A stretch of DNA of 64,000 nucleotides from an uncultured Dysgonomonas sp. GTDB taxonomy: Bacteria > Bacteroidota > Bacteroidia > Bacteroidales > Dysgonomonadaceae. The position numbers were made by a program, and so were the translations under genes. The notes beneath the pieces were generated by a model. The model saw only the letters and a program-made list of their open reading frames with translations, was not told where the DNA came from and did no database searches. Each line of letters starts with the position of its first letter. Position 1 is the first letter of the stretch. The stretch is from NCBI RefSeq assembly GCF_900079725.1, contig NZ_LT599032.1, positions 1,420,871 through 1,484,870 of the forward strand, written 5' to 3'. This document shows, in pieces, positions 8,015 to 16,741 of the stretch.

Positions 8015-8850
8015 AATTCTTAGATTACATAAAAGGACAAAAAAAAGGTAAAGATGCCCATCGGATAGAAAAAGATTCGATGAAGGATCCGTTTTTGTAC
8101 GAGGCTATAGACGGTTTCGATAGCATCGACGACAACCACATCGAACGTATCAACAATATACAAAACCGGCTAAAAGCCAGATCGAAGACAAAAAACAAAA
8201 CAAACGGCAGACAGATGTGGCAAACGGCAGCTGCTGCTATTATCATTATAATAGGCATCGGAGGGTATTTTCTGACCGACTATCACAAATCGGGACTATA
8301 TGCTCAGCAAGCTAACGAAAATTCCATCATCGAGATCTATGTGCCTGAAGAATATTATACTGAAAACATAGTAGTGATCGCACAAAAGAATGCTGAACTG
8401 GCAAAGGCTTATAAGCCGGATATTTCCCGCTTCAGAATAGAGAGCGAAGAAAGTGCTTCGATGAGTAAAGCCGAACAGGAAATCTTGTCGGAAGACACCA
8501 AGCGTATGAATGAAGTACCGATAGAAATATATGTACCCGACGATTTCGAGAGCAGGACATCTACTCAGGAAGAAACAAATAGCAGTAAACCTGAACCCAT
8601 AGGCGGCTACGAAAAATACAATGAATATCTGAAAAAATCGCTCCGTCGACCAACAGACGATATCTGCAAAGACCGTAAGGGCAAAGTAGCTGTGGAGTTC
8701 TCGGTCAATTCATTGGGTCGTCCATTCCTTTTCGAGGTAAAATATAGCCTATGTGGCACATCCGATAATGAAGCCATACGTCTGATTCAGTCGGGTCCGC
8801 GCTGGACTACCGGGAGCAAAGAACGGGTGACAGTAAAGGTCGAATTCTAA
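8011..8850 (+). CDS. Single-pass membrane protein with TonB-like C-terminal domain, likely partner of the sigma factor
   Basis: A 279-residue protein. The cytoplasmic N-terminus (about 1-68) carries the DPFLYEAIDGFDSI motif often seen at the start of Bacteroidetes sigma partners. One membrane helix follows (about 71-90, MWQTAAAAIIIIIGIGGYF). A periplasmic region contains EIYVPEEYY and, later, EIYVPDDFE. The last 80 residues resemble a TonB C-terminal domain (YNEYLKKSLRRP, GKVAVEFSVNSLGRPF). The start ATG overlaps the sigma stop; an in-frame start eight codons earlier is less likely. It may sequester the sigma factor and sense envelope or TonB-dependent signals, but this is inference from topology and coupling; no classical FecR domain is visible. 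Confidence 0.75.
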   Translation: MKFLDYIKGQKKGKDAHRIEKDSMKDPFLYEAIDGFDSIDDNHIERINNIQNRLKARSKTKNKTNGRQMWQTAAAAIIIIIGIGGYFLTDYHKSGLYAQQANENSIIEIYVPEEYYTENIVVIAQKNAELAKAYKPDISRFRIESEESASMSKAEQEILSEDTKRMNEVPIEIYVPDDFESRTSTQEETNSSKPEPIGGYEKYNEYLKKSLRRPTDDICKDRKGKVAVEFSVNSLGRPFLFEVKYSLCGTSDNEAIRLIQSGPRWTTGSKERVTVKVEF

Positions 8851-8868
8851 GCATCTACTATTAAAGAT

Positions 8869-9552
8869 TTATTCTTCACTTTTTAACAAGTCGGGACGTA
8901 GCCTTTCGGTGCGCTCCATTGCTTGTTGTAGCTTCCACTCATCTATCTTAGCCTGATGACCCGACAATAGTATATCAGGCACCCGCCATCCTTTATATTC
9001 TGCCGGGCGAGTATAAACGGGCGGCGCAAGTAAATTGTCCTGAAAAGAGTCAGACAAAGCCGACTGCTCATCTCCTATTGCACCCGGAATAAGCCGCACA
9101 ATGGCATCTGCCATCACTGCAGCGGCAAGTTCCCCTCCTGTAAGAACATAATCCCCTATCGAAATTTCACGTGTAATCAGATGTTCCCTAACACGATAAT
9201 CGATTCCTTTATAGTGCCCGCATAATATAATGATATTTTCATACGCTGACATCTGATTGGCAATCTTCTGATTGAAAACTTCGCCATCGGGCGAAGTATA
9301 TATTACTTCATCATATGTCCGTTGTTGTTTTAAAGATGTAATAGCATTATCAATCGGCTCTATCTGCATCACCATTCCGGCTTCTCCGCCGAAAGGGTAA
9401 TCATCCACATTACGATGCTTATTGGTAGAATAATCTCTCAGGTTATGAAGTACAATTTCCGCAAGCCCTTTATCTTGCGCCCTTTTAAGAATGGAGCAAT
9501 CTATCAGACCACTAAACATCTGAGGCAGAACACTTATGATATCTATACGCAT
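8869..9552 (-). CDS. trmD: tRNA (guanine-N1-)-methyltransferase TrmD
   Basis: A 227-residue SAM-dependent enzyme that makes m1G37 in tRNAs and prevents +1 frameshifting. The SPOUT knot motifs are visible: [31 protein letters not shown] and [14 protein letters not shown]. The C-terminal part contains [20 protein letters not shown]. The start is the ATG giving [13 protein letters not shown], the conserved TrmD N-terminus, seven codons inside the longest frame. It is convergent with the sigma-partner gene and transcribed from a promoter embedded in the preceding terminator (9573-9612). Confidence 0.97.
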   Translation of the reverse strand: MRIDIISVLPQMFSGLIDCSILKRAQDKGLAEIVLHNLRDYSTNKHRNVDDYPFGGEAGMVMQIEPIDNAITSLKQQRTYDEVIYTSPDGEVFNQKIANQMSAYENIIILCGHYKGIDYRVREHLITREISIGDYVLTGGELAAAVMADAIVRLIPGAIGDEQSALSDSFQDNLLAPPVYTRPAEYKGWRVPDILLSGHQAKIDEWKLQQAMERTERLRPDLLKSEE

Positions 9553-9572
9553 ATTCAAATTATTATAACGCA

Positions 9573-9603
9573 CAAAGGTAAAAAAAAGAGTGTGCCCGAC
9601 AAA
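9573..9603 (-). promoter_or_regulatory. trmD promoter overlapping the upstream terminator
   Basis: Minus-strand TACCTTTG (9573-9580) is preceded, with 19-base spacing, by TTTG (9600-9603). That TTTG lies in the loop of the hairpin that ends the SDR transcript. The predicted start is about 15 bases before the trmD ATG. Confidence 0.65.
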
Positions 9604-9612
9604 GGCACACTC
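9588..9612 (-). terminator. Intrinsic terminator after the SDR gene
   Basis: Perfect 9-bp stem GAGTGTGCC / GGCACACTC with loop CGACAAA, then a 7-base T-tract on the minus strand. It separates the SDR gene from trmD. Confidence 0.88.
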
Positions 9613-9634
9613 TCTTATCCTGATTTATTTTATA

Positions 9635-10402
9635 TTACTTCTTCTCTTCTTTATGGAACATATTGCCATTGGCTTGTGCTGTCGGCATCACCAACATATC
9701 CTGTATATCTACATGTGGTGGCTGGGACACTGCATAAAAAACAGCATCGGCAATATTTTCAGCTGTCAGTGCATCGTATCCGTCATATACCAAATCGGCT
9801 CTATCCTGATTCCCTTTGAAACGGACAAGAGAGAATTCGGTATTCACTGCACCCGGACACACCTGTGTAACACGTATCCCATATGGCAACATATCCATAC
9901 GCATACCCTGGCTCAATGCATCCACTGCATGCTTGGTAGCACAATATACTGCTCCGTTAGGATAAACTCCTTTTCCTGCAATAGAGCCAAGATTGACGAT
10001 ATGTCCCGATTTTCGTGCGACCATTCCCGGAGACACCGCACGGGTCACATATAACAAACCTTTGATATTAGTATCAATCATGCGCTCCCAATCATCAACA
10101 ACCCCCTGCTGTATAGGATCCAACCCCACGGCAAGCCCCGCATTATTGACAAGGATATCGATTGCCTTCCATTCTTCGGGCAGATTAGCTATGGCTTCCT
10201 CTACTTCACTGTACACACGTACATCAAAGCAAAGCGAATATACCTTCGATTCGTATTTTATTTCAATCTCCCGTTCCAGTTCTTCCAGTCTATCCTTGCG
10301 GCGTCCGGTTATGATTACATCATATCCTTCCTTTGCCAATCGCAAAGCTATCGCTTTACCTAAGCCGGAGGTAGCCCCGGTAATTAAAGCTATTTTTCTC
10401 AT
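9635..10402 (-). CDS. Short-chain dehydrogenase/reductase (YdfG-like)
   Basis: A 255-residue NAD(P)-dependent classical SDR. Cofactor motif TGATSGLG at residues 8-15, NNAG at about 88, catalytic Ser in LGSIAGKG and catalytic YxxxK in YCATKHAVDAL. The ITGRRKDR segment after strand 2 favours NADP(H). The sequence most resembles the YdfG group (3-hydroxy acid/serine dehydrogenases), but the substrate cannot be told. It starts 20 bases after the DUF4468 gene and is probably cotranscribed with it. Confidence 0.88.
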   Translation of the reverse strand: MRKIALITGATSGLGKAIALRLAKEGYDVIITGRRKDRLEELEREIEIKYESKVYSLCFDVRVYSEVEEAIANLPEEWKAIDILVNNAGLAVGLDPIQQGVVDDWERMIDTNIKGLLYVTRAVSPGMVARKSGHIVNLGSIAGKGVYPNGAVYCATKHAVDALSQGMRMDMLPYGIRVTQVCPGAVNTEFSLVRFKGNQDRADLVYDGYDALTAENIADAVFYAVSQPPHVDIQDMLVMPTAQANGNMFHKEEKK

Positions 10403-10422
10403 GAGCTTCTATTATTCTGTGA

Positions 10423-11562
10423 TTATTTTATCCAAACGTTCAATATTTCACCCAAATATGTTTTATCCGATGCAGCCTTTGGATCGGAAGACGGCATTAC
10501 CCCTGCTTTTTTGCATTCGATAACCATCCATGCTTCTGAAAAGACAGGCGTACCTGAAGGTGCAATAACCGGCGTAAGCCCGGAAGCCTTTATTTTGTCA
10601 TTAATATTTCCTTTCGTATTTTCAAATTCTTTCAATGCATCACCATACACCTCGGTATAAAAAGATATCGTATAGGTTCCGGCTCCATCCGGCACTCCTG
10701 CATATTGTGCAGTATTGACATTACTTAATGCTACCGGTTTTTCCATTAATGAAGTGACACCTCCCCACGATGCTGGAACAATAGAAGGACTACTCAACGA
10801 TCCAGAAACAATCAAGGCCTTACTTCCTTGCAAACTGGCGGGTATTTTGCCAGTATCAACTTTTTTGAACCCTGTAAAGGAAGCTTCAGCAAGAGCATCT
10901 TTTCCTGCCAACACCGGAGCAATAACCTCATGCGTATCGGCAATACCCACTGACACAGCCGCGGGAACTGCCGAGGATACAACACCTGTTGTAACTGTGC
11001 TATTCAGATATTTATCGATAGAATTAAATATACTGTTGATACTGTCAACTGTCTGTCTGCGGAATTTATCATAATACCGATTCAGTTTATCTCCTTTTTT
11101 ACTCAATGCAAATTCATCTGTTATCATTTGTTCGGCAGGCAAAGGTGTTTTACTGTCCGAATATTCATACTTAATATAACGTACAGTAGCATTACATTTA
11201 CCTCCTTCTATATCCAGAATTAGCTGATAAACCATTTTAGCCTGATCTAACACGAAAGCACTCTTCTTAAACACGAGATATTTTTCGCCCAGACATGCTA
11301 TATCTTTTTCTTCGGGATTAGACAACAAAACCCTGTTATCCAAATCTTCTTGAATATTAGTCCCATAATTGTCATTTGCCCATTTATCCATAATATTAAA
11401 TAGATCGGCATCAGATATAGAGTTCTTCACTGGTATCGATTTGGAAAAAATGACTTTACCGTCAACCTCAGGCACAGCACCTGCTAAATACTTTGCATCC
11501 TCCTGGGCATATGCCAGAACCGAGATAATTGCACATAATGAGATTAAAAGGAATTTATTCAT
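10423..11562 (-). CDS. Exported DUF4468-type protein
   Basis: A 379-residue exported protein with a signal peptide (1-20, ending AYAQ). The first half (about 35-180) resembles the DUF4468/TBP-like fold of Bacteroidetes envelope proteins: KVIFSKSIPVKNSISDADLF, then YQLILDIEGGKCNATVRYIK. The second half is a less conserved region with a repeated beta-rich pattern (SGSLSSPSIVPASWGG, ...). Function is unknown. Head of a two-gene unit with the SDR gene. No TAnnTTTG element was found in the 160 bases upstream. Confidence 0.7.
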   Translation of the reverse strand: MNKFLLISLCAIISVLAYAQEDAKYLAGAVPEVDGKVIFSKSIPVKNSISDADLFNIMDKWANDNYGTNIQEDLDNRVLLSNPEEKDIACLGEKYLVFKKSAFVLDQAKMVYQLILDIEGGKCNATVRYIKYEYSDSKTPLPAEQMITDEFALSKKGDKLNRYYDKFRRQTVDSINSIFNSIDKYLNSTVTTGVVSSAVPAAVSVGIADTHEVIAPVLAGKDALAEASFTGFKKVDTGKIPASLQGSKALIVSGSLSSPSIVPASWGGVTSLMEKPVALSNVNTAQYAGVPDGAGTYTISFYTEVYGDALKEFENTKGNINDKIKASGLTPVIAPSGTPVFSEAWMVIECKKAGVMPSSDPKAASDKTYLGEILNVWIK

Positions 11563-11674
11563 ATTCGCCGGATTAAATTTGTTTATTGTATAAAATTAGC
11601 ATAAAATCAGAAACCGACAAACAAAGTCCCGGCCTTTTATCATTTATTAAAGCTGGATTCTATTCAAAAAAAAT

Positions 11675-11697
11675 GGCATCAGCAAAATGCTGATACC
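11675..11697 (-). terminator. Intrinsic terminator after the DUF3078 gene
   Basis: Stem GGCATCAGCA / TGCTGATACC (one mismatch) with an AAA loop and a minus-strand T-tract from the A-run at 11666-11673, 27 bases past the stop codon. Confidence 0.8.
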
Positions 11698-11723
11698 ACT
11701 TATATTGAGAATTATTTAATAAA

Positions 11724-12605
11724 TTAAAAGTTATAAGCAATCCCTACTCCTATCATTTCTTTAAACTGAACTTTCGGACCGCCGGTAGTACCGTCTTCAT
11801 TCACGATTTTCACATCGTCATCATATTTCAATGTAGTATTTACACTAGCTGACAGAAACTTATTAACTTTCATACTAATCAGTAAGTCCCAGTTCACATC
11901 CACATTACCAAAAGACTTGTCATATGCTGTAAAGAAATCGAGCGTCGATATAGCTTTTACGTTTTCCATCAATGTTTTTTCGGCACGGGCCTTGAAGTAA
12001 GCTCCCAATTCGGCTTTGAACTTATCTCCGGGATCTACTCCGAATGCACCGATACTGGAAAGATAATCATCTTCTACAAACGTCAATTTTCCGGCAAGTG
12101 GTGATAAGTAAAGGGAATAGCTTGTATTGGGTCTGTACTCGAAACCTATTGAGATGTTGGAATAAGCCGGCGCGAAAAATTTCGATATATAATTCGTCTT
12201 ATCCGGATAATTATATCCTTTGTAGAACTGTGATTTAAAATCACCCATTATAGTATAGTACCATTTATTATTGGTAGAGTACCCTAGTTGAGTGGTAAAA
12301 TCTATTTTATCGCTTGTTTTTTGTGTGCCCAACGATTTGGTATTTGTCAACCCATACTCTAAAGCAAGTGCATTTGAAAAAAGCCAGTTTCCACTTTTAC
12401 GAACGAGAGACCCATTCAGATACGCTGTTCCAGCCATTGCATTTTCACCCCCGGCCGACCAGTTACTTACCGCTGTTTGCGAAGCATTGAGTCCTGTAAC
12501 CCCTTTCAAATACCATTTTCCATCTTCGAGTTTATCCTTATCATCCTGCGCATAAACACTCATTGCCAATATAAAAAAGGCGACTGTAAAAAATAATTGT
12601 TTCAT
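11724..12605 (-). CDS. DUF3078 outer-membrane-like protein
   Basis: A 293-residue exported protein with a signal peptide (1-19, ending VYAQ), followed by alternating aromatic beta strands typical of an outer-membrane barrel (WYLKGVTGLNASQTAVSNW, ISIGFEYRPNTSYSLYLSPL) and a terminal aromatic residue (GIAYNF). It matches the DUF3078 pattern common in Bacteroidetes; function unknown. It lies 34 bases downstream of the glucosaminidase gene on the same strand and ends at a terminator, so the two probably form a unit concerned with the envelope. Confidence 0.8.
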   Translation of the reverse strand: MKQLFFTVAFFILAMSVYAQDDKDKLEDGKWYLKGVTGLNASQTAVSNWSAGGENAMAGTAYLNGSLVRKSGNWLFSNALALEYGLTNTKSLGTQKTSDKIDFTTQLGYSTNNKWYYTIMGDFKSQFYKGYNYPDKTNYISKFFAPAYSNISIGFEYRPNTSYSLYLSPLAGKLTFVEDDYLSSIGAFGVDPGDKFKAELGAYFKARAEKTLMENVKAISTLDFFTAYDKSFGNVDVNWDLLISMKVNKFLSASVNTTLKYDDDVKIVNEDGTTGGPKVQFKEMIGVGIAYNF

Positions 12606-12639
12606 TTTTAATAAAAATTCAAGTTTTGTGTTTTAATTT

Positions 12640-13575
12640 TCATCTTAACTTTAAAACATCTCCTTCTTCAGGAACATATTCAAAGTCCTTTTTGTTCATT
12701 TTGTAAAGATTCTTGACTTTTATACCATATAATTGCGAGATACTATGCATCGATTCCCCAACCTGCACCACATGGTCGTAATAAGGTTTATCTGCTTTCG
12801 ATTTCTTCTTCTCAAAGTAGACTAGATCCCCTTGCTTAAGCGGGAAGCCTTGCGGCACTTCGTTGTATTTATATAGATCTTTGGGTTTAAATCCAAATTC
12901 GGCAGCTATGGCTTCGTATGTATCTCCATCTTCTGCTCTCACATAGATCAGATTATGCGTTTTGTAAGGAGTATGCTTGTATTCTCTTATTACTATTTGC
13001 TCTTCCTTGTCTTTATCCTTGTCCTTTCCTCCGCCTTTTTTGTCATGTTGATAAAGTTCATAGTCTTCAATAATCTTTATCAGCTTGTTTGCATATGCTT
13101 TGTCTGTAGCATATCCGCATTGCTGCAAACCTTTAGCCCATCCCCGGTAATCAGTTATTTTTAGAGAAAAAAGGGATTTATAGCGTGGCTTCTCTGCCAA
13201 AAAACGGGAATGGTCTTCATAGGATTCTTCCGCTTTTTTATACTTCCTGAAACAGTCATTCGGGGTATCGTCTGCTTTGTATACCCGCCCGCCTTTCCAG
13301 TCATTATGGCATTTAATACCAAAGTGATTATTAGAACTCTGCGTCAAAGAGCTTTTGCCGGCACCCGACTCCAACAAACCCTGAGCGAGCGTAATACTTG
13401 CAGGAATTTTATATTTCTTCATATGATCTATCGCAATACCCTTGTAGGTATCGATATAATCGTCATAAATTTTATATCGCTTGGCCTGAGAAAAGGCAGA
13501 TAGAGAAGGGAATAAGATAAGCAGAGATAATATAATAAATTGGGATAAAGTCTTCAGACAATAAGCTTTTTTCAT
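12640..13575 (-). CDS. Exported glucosaminidase with LysM domains
   Basis: A 311-residue peptidoglycan hydrolase. Signal peptide (about 1-30, ending AFSQ). Glucosaminidase (GH73) domain at about 38-180 with the catalytic-Glu motif TLAQGLLESGAGKSSLTQSS and the downstream YEDHSRFL segment. After a Lys/Asp/Glu linker come two LysM-type repeats: VRAEDGDTYEAIAAEFGFKP (about 215-258) and HVVQVGESMHSISQLYGIKV (about 270-311). It cuts GlcNAc-MurNAc bonds in the wall. First gene of the unit with DUF3078. Confidence 0.9.
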   Translation of the reverse strand: MKKAYCLKTLSQFIILSLLILFPSLSAFSQAKRYKIYDDYIDTYKGIAIDHMKKYKIPASITLAQGLLESGAGKSSLTQSSNNHFGIKCHNDWKGGRVYKADDTPNDCFRKYKKAEESYEDHSRFLAEKPRYKSLFSLKITDYRGWAKGLQQCGYATDKAYANKLIKIIEDYELYQHDKKGGGKDKDKDKEEQIVIREYKHTPYKTHNLIYVRAEDGDTYEAIAAEFGFKPKDLYKYNEVPQGFPLKQGDLVYFEKKKSKADKPYYDHVVQVGESMHSISQLYGIKVKNLYKMNKKDFEYVPEEGDVLKLR

Positions 13576-13614
13576 ATATCTATAATGTTTAATTAAGGTC
13601 TCGAACCTTTTTAT

Positions 13615-13622
13615 TACATTTG
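13615..13622 (+). promoter_or_regulatory. Candidate -7 element of cdd
   Basis: TACATTTG, a full -7 match, 79 bases before the cdd ATG. No convincing TTTG at the expected distance upstream. Confidence 0.4.
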
Positions 13623-13701
13623 TAAGTAAAACAACGATAGAAGGTTACATCCTGCAAACGAATCGTCAAATGTTTACTTCTACTAATTAACAACATTCAC
13701 T

Positions 13702-14184
13702 ATGGAAAGTTTAAGTTTAACTACAAAGATACTTGTTTATACCTTTGATGAAGGCACTGAAAATATAAAAAAGCTTATAAACGAAGCTAAATTAGCTACA
13801 AAAAATGCATATGCGCCCTATTCCGGCTTTCATGTCGGCGCAGCTGTGCTTCTATCGGGTGGTGAAATTATAACAGGGAATAATCAGGAAAACGCCGCAT
13901 ATCCATCCGGATTATGTGCTGAACGGGTAGCAATATTCGCCTCCAATTCTCAAAAACCGGATACTTCTATAGAAGCGATTGCCATCGCCGGATTTCACGA
14001 TGGGGATTTTACGGATTTACCCTGCTGTCCTTGCGGAAGTTGCAGACAGGTCATGATAGAAGTGGAAAATAGGTTTGAAAAACCTGTAAGAGTAATTATG
14101 TACGGAAAAAGTAAAATTTATGAAGTAGAGTCGGCAAAAGACCTACTGCCTCTTAGCTTTGGAAAAGAATCGTTGTCTGAGTAG
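13702..14184 (+). CDS. cdd: Cytidine deaminase
   Basis: A 160-residue homotetramer-type zinc enzyme deaminating cytidine and deoxycytidine for pyrimidine salvage. Substrate loop YAPYSGFHVGAAVLLSGG, catalytic and zinc motif CAERVAIF (C-A-E), second zinc motif PCCPCGSCRQVM. The first 20 residues extend a little beyond the usual start. It stands alone on the plus strand among minus-strand genes. Confidence 0.94.
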   Translation: MESLSLTTKILVYTFDEGTENIKKLINEAKLATKNAYAPYSGFHVGAAVLLSGGEIITGNNQENAAYPSGLCAERVAIFASNSQKPDTSIEAIAIAGFHDGDFTDLPCCPCGSCRQVMIEVENRFEKPVRVIMYGKSKIYEVESAKDLLPLSFGKESLSE

Positions 14185-14271
14185 TTTATTATTTGATTAA
14201 CAATGGCGAAGGTAACTAAAAATAGGTTATTGATATTTTCGTTCACTTGTTTACTCACAACTAAATTCTAT

Positions 14272-14970
14272 TTACCAACCAGTATGGAAAGATTTCAGTT
14301 CTTTCGTCAGTTCTTTGGCTTTTCCATCGGAGACTTTATCCAACAATAGCCAGAAACCCTCTCCGTGATTCATTTCTTTGGTATGGCAAAGTTCATGGAG
14401 TATAACAAAATCAACGAGGTGTTCGGGCAATAACATACAATGATAAGACAGGTTTATCCCCTTCTTCGAAGAACAGCTGCCCCAACGGGTACGACTCTGA
14501 TTGATTTTTACACTCGAAAAAGTAAAACCATGACGATGCGCCAATACTTCTACCTTCTGAGGAAAAAGACGTTTAGCCTCATAGCGTAATGCTTTCTCTA
14601 TTAAACCCCTTATTGTGGTTTGCACAGCAGAGCTGTCATAATCCGTATCCGGCGGGCAAGATATAGATAAAATCCCGTCTTTCAGTTTCAGGTAATAGTT
14701 ACTCGTCGAAGCACTTTCGAATATCTTCAGAGTAAAGCTAAATGTTTTGAATTCTGTCTCCGGAGTGAATAAAGATTCTGTCTTCTTCTTTTCCAAAAGT
14801 TTAAACAAACGGGGCTTCATTTCCTCTATTGTTTTTTCTATATAGGACATACTTACCCCCGGAGGGTATGTCAATTGCAGATAATCATCTTTGCGACGGA
14901 CAATAATCCTCCGGGCCTGTGCATTCTTCACAAGCCTTATATCACCCAGGTCTTTATCTTTAATCACCAT
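14272..14970 (-). CDS. YgjP-type metallopeptidase (M48-like, DUF45)
   Basis: A 232-residue cytoplasmic protein with the zinc motif HELCHTKEMNHGEGFW (about 190-205): HExxH plus a third ligand. Before it are the family blocks RTRWGSCSSKKGINLSYHCM. Family members are predicted zinc peptidases; substrates are poorly known. It is a single gene, whose start lies between its ATG and the hemD terminator at 14983-15010. Confidence 0.88.
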   Translation of the reverse strand: MVIKDKDLGDIRLVKNAQARRIIVRRKDDYLQLTYPPGVSMSYIEKTIEEMKPRLFKLLEKKKTESLFTPETEFKTFSFTLKIFESASTSNYYLKLKDGILSISCPPDTDYDSSAVQTTIRGLIEKALRYEAKRLFPQKVEVLAHRHGFTFSSVKINQSRTRWGSCSSKKGINLSYHCMLLPEHLVDFVILHELCHTKEMNHGEGFWLLLDKVSDGKAKELTKELKSFHTGW

Positions 14971-14982
14971 ACTTTATACAAA

Positions 14983-15010
14983 AAAAGCTTAACTGTCCGG
15001 TTAAGCTTTT
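14983..15010 (-). terminator. Intrinsic terminator after hemD
   Basis: Stem AAAAGCTTAAC / GTTAAGCTTTT with loop TGTCCG, 22 bases beyond the hemD stop; the U-tract is formed by the A-run at the left edge. The stem is largely symmetrical and could also act on plus-strand transcripts. Confidence 0.75.
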
Positions 15011-15031
15011 CTTTTCATATATCTTAATAAC

Positions 15032-15790
15032 TTATTTTGCCTTATGATTCTCTTTTATGAAGCTTTCCAGAGCAGCAGTCATTGATGGCACACCCGGAAG
15101 CGGTGCTTCACAGTCGAGCCTCAAACCTGCATCGCGAACAGCCTTTGCTGTAGATGCTCCAAAACAGCCAATCGCTCTTTCGTCCTGTTTGAAGTGGGGA
15201 GCATTCTTAAACAGGGATACAATCCCTAAAGGGCTGAAAAATACCAGCATATCGTATGACAGGATTTCCTCTTCGGTAATATTGTTACTTACTGTCCTGT
15301 ACATGATGGCTTTTGTATAGTTTATCTTCTTTTCATCAAGCACAGCGGTCAAATCTTCTGTATGTACATCAGACACAGGAACGATAAATTTCTCCTTATT
15401 ATGCTTAGTCAAAGCAGTTGATAAACCATCCATTTTACCTGTAGTACTGAAAAATATTTTACGTTTTCTGTAAACAATATATTTTTGCAAATATAAAGCA
15501 ACTGCTTCCGAAATGCAAAAATACTTCATTGTCTCAGGCATTGCAATTCTAAACTCTTCGCACAAAGCAAAGAAATGGTCAATTGCGGTTTTTGCAGTGA
15601 ATACAACAGCCGTGTAATCCTGTATATTTATACGTTGTTGTCTAAATTCTTTAGCGTCTAATCCCTCTACTCTTATAAACGGTCGGAAGTCCAGTTGCAT
15701 ATGATATTTTTCGGCAATATCATAATATGGAGATTTCTCCGTTGTGGGCGCAGGCTGCGAGATCAAAACCTTTTTTACTTTTAAAGCCAT
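15032..15790 (-). CDS. hemD: Uroporphyrinogen-III synthase (HemD)
   Basis: A 252-residue enzyme that closes hydroxymethylbilane into uroporphyrinogen III, the branch point of haem and cobalamin synthesis. HemD family conservation is low, but the N-terminus KVKKVLISQPAPTTEKSPY, the segment VVFTAKTAIDHFF (about 58-72), FFSPLGIVSLF (about 180) and the final GCFGASTAKAVRDAGLRLD form the usual pattern of the Bacteroidetes form. It overlaps the end of the DUF4271 gene by 10 bases, a conserved pairing in the phylum. Confidence 0.85.
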   Translation of the reverse strand: MALKVKKVLISQPAPTTEKSPYYDIAEKYHMQLDFRPFIRVEGLDAKEFRQQRINIQDYTAVVFTAKTAIDHFFALCEEFRIAMPETMKYFCISEAVALYLQKYIVYRKRKIFFSTTGKMDGLSTALTKHNKEKFIVPVSDVHTEDLTAVLDEKKINYTKAIMYRTVSNNITEEEILSYDMLVFFSPLGIVSLFKNAPHFKQDERAIGCFGASTAKAVRDAGLRLDCEAPLPGVPSMTAALESFIKENHKAK

Positions 15791-16665
15791 AGTGTGTTAA
15801 ATACGTCAATTCTATATAAATAAACCAAGCCTATCATTAAAAATATATATGGTAATATTTCAAAGGTGCAAAGGTACGCAATCAGATACAAAAAGTTAAA
15901 TTTTTCCCTAATAAAAAAGATTATTATTTGGTAAAAAAGTATTAATTGAACTATTAGAAATAAAATAAACATGAAAACAATAATCTGCAAATGGTAGTAA
16001 TTGGAATAGATAAGCAGTAGCGTAGGTATAAAATAAAGCATACCCAGAATTTCTATACCAATAATATACGTCCGCCTCCATACCCCCATCCGTTTCTGTT
16101 CATCGAAAATATATCCCAGCATAAGATACAGGACATCTTTTATTCCCAGAAACAAACCAATCAGCACTATATAAGATAAAATGGAAATGAATGGCCGCTG
16201 AACAGCTTCCGACCGCGCATCAAACTCAATAAAAATATTATATATACAGATAGAGATTAGAACTATTGTCTGAAAAATAAGAAAATAACTATACAAATAT
16301 TCCCTTACAGTTGTCTGGCGATGTATTTTTTGGCCTTTCTCCGAAGAGAATAGCAGAGATACGTTTTCTTTGAGGAAAGCAATTCCTCCGTTGTATATAT
16401 GCGCAAAGAATAGAAAGCACACTAGTAGCAATCCGAATACACCATCAGCCTGCTCGATATGAAATGGAATATGAATACCATCATGCCCGGCTTTCTCCTT
16501 TGTGGTACTTTTCTCTGTATACAGATTATAATTGGTATTTTCATCAGCCACATCAAATACTTCCCCCTGAACCGACCGGAGTCCGAAGTAGTCCTGACGG
16601 GTAGAATCGATTAAAGCGACACTATCCCTTGCAAGAGTGATATGAGGTATGGAATCTTTTACCAA
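15781..16665 (-). CDS. DUF4271 membrane protein
   Basis: A 294-residue protein. The soluble N-terminus (about 1-70) is followed by six or seven membrane segments, for example FGLLLVCFLFFAHIY (about 76) and ISILSYIVLIGLFLGI (about 163). It matches the Bacteroidetes DUF4271 family, usually next to hemD; function unknown. No ATG is available: the frame after TAA (16675-16677) offers ATT at 16668 or TTG at 16665, and TTG is taken here. No promoter is visible in the 76 bases to metK, so readthrough from metK is likely. Confidence 0.8.
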   Translation of the reverse strand: MVKDSIPHITLARDSVALIDSTRQDYFGLRSVQGEVFDVADENTNYNLYTEKSTTKEKAGHDGIHIPFHIEQADGVFGLLLVCFLFFAHIYNGGIAFLKENVSLLFSSEKGQKIHRQTTVREYLYSYFLIFQTIVLISICIYNIFIEFDARSEAVQRPFISILSYIVLIGLFLGIKDVLYLMLGYIFDEQKRMGVWRRTYIIGIEILGMLYFIPTLLLIYSNYYHLQIIVFMFILFLIVQLILFYQIIIFFIREKFNFLYLIAYLCTFEILPYIFLMIGLVYLYRIDVFNTLWL

Positions 16666-16741
16666 AATAGTCCGTTATTACATATTACTACAAAGGCGCA
16701 GACTCTGTATGTACGGAATCTGCACCTTCTGATTATTCTTA

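Noticed and set aside
9415-10054. Overlapping plus-strand frames over trmD and the SDR gene
   Set aside because: Cys/His-rich low-complexity translation typical of antisense frames; the minus-strand genes are certain.
16693-16728. Hairpin between metK and DUF4271 as a terminator
   Set aside because: Arms AAGGCGCAGA / TCTGCACCTT pair with one mismatch, but no T-tract follows on the minus strand, so readthrough into DUF4271 is more likely.
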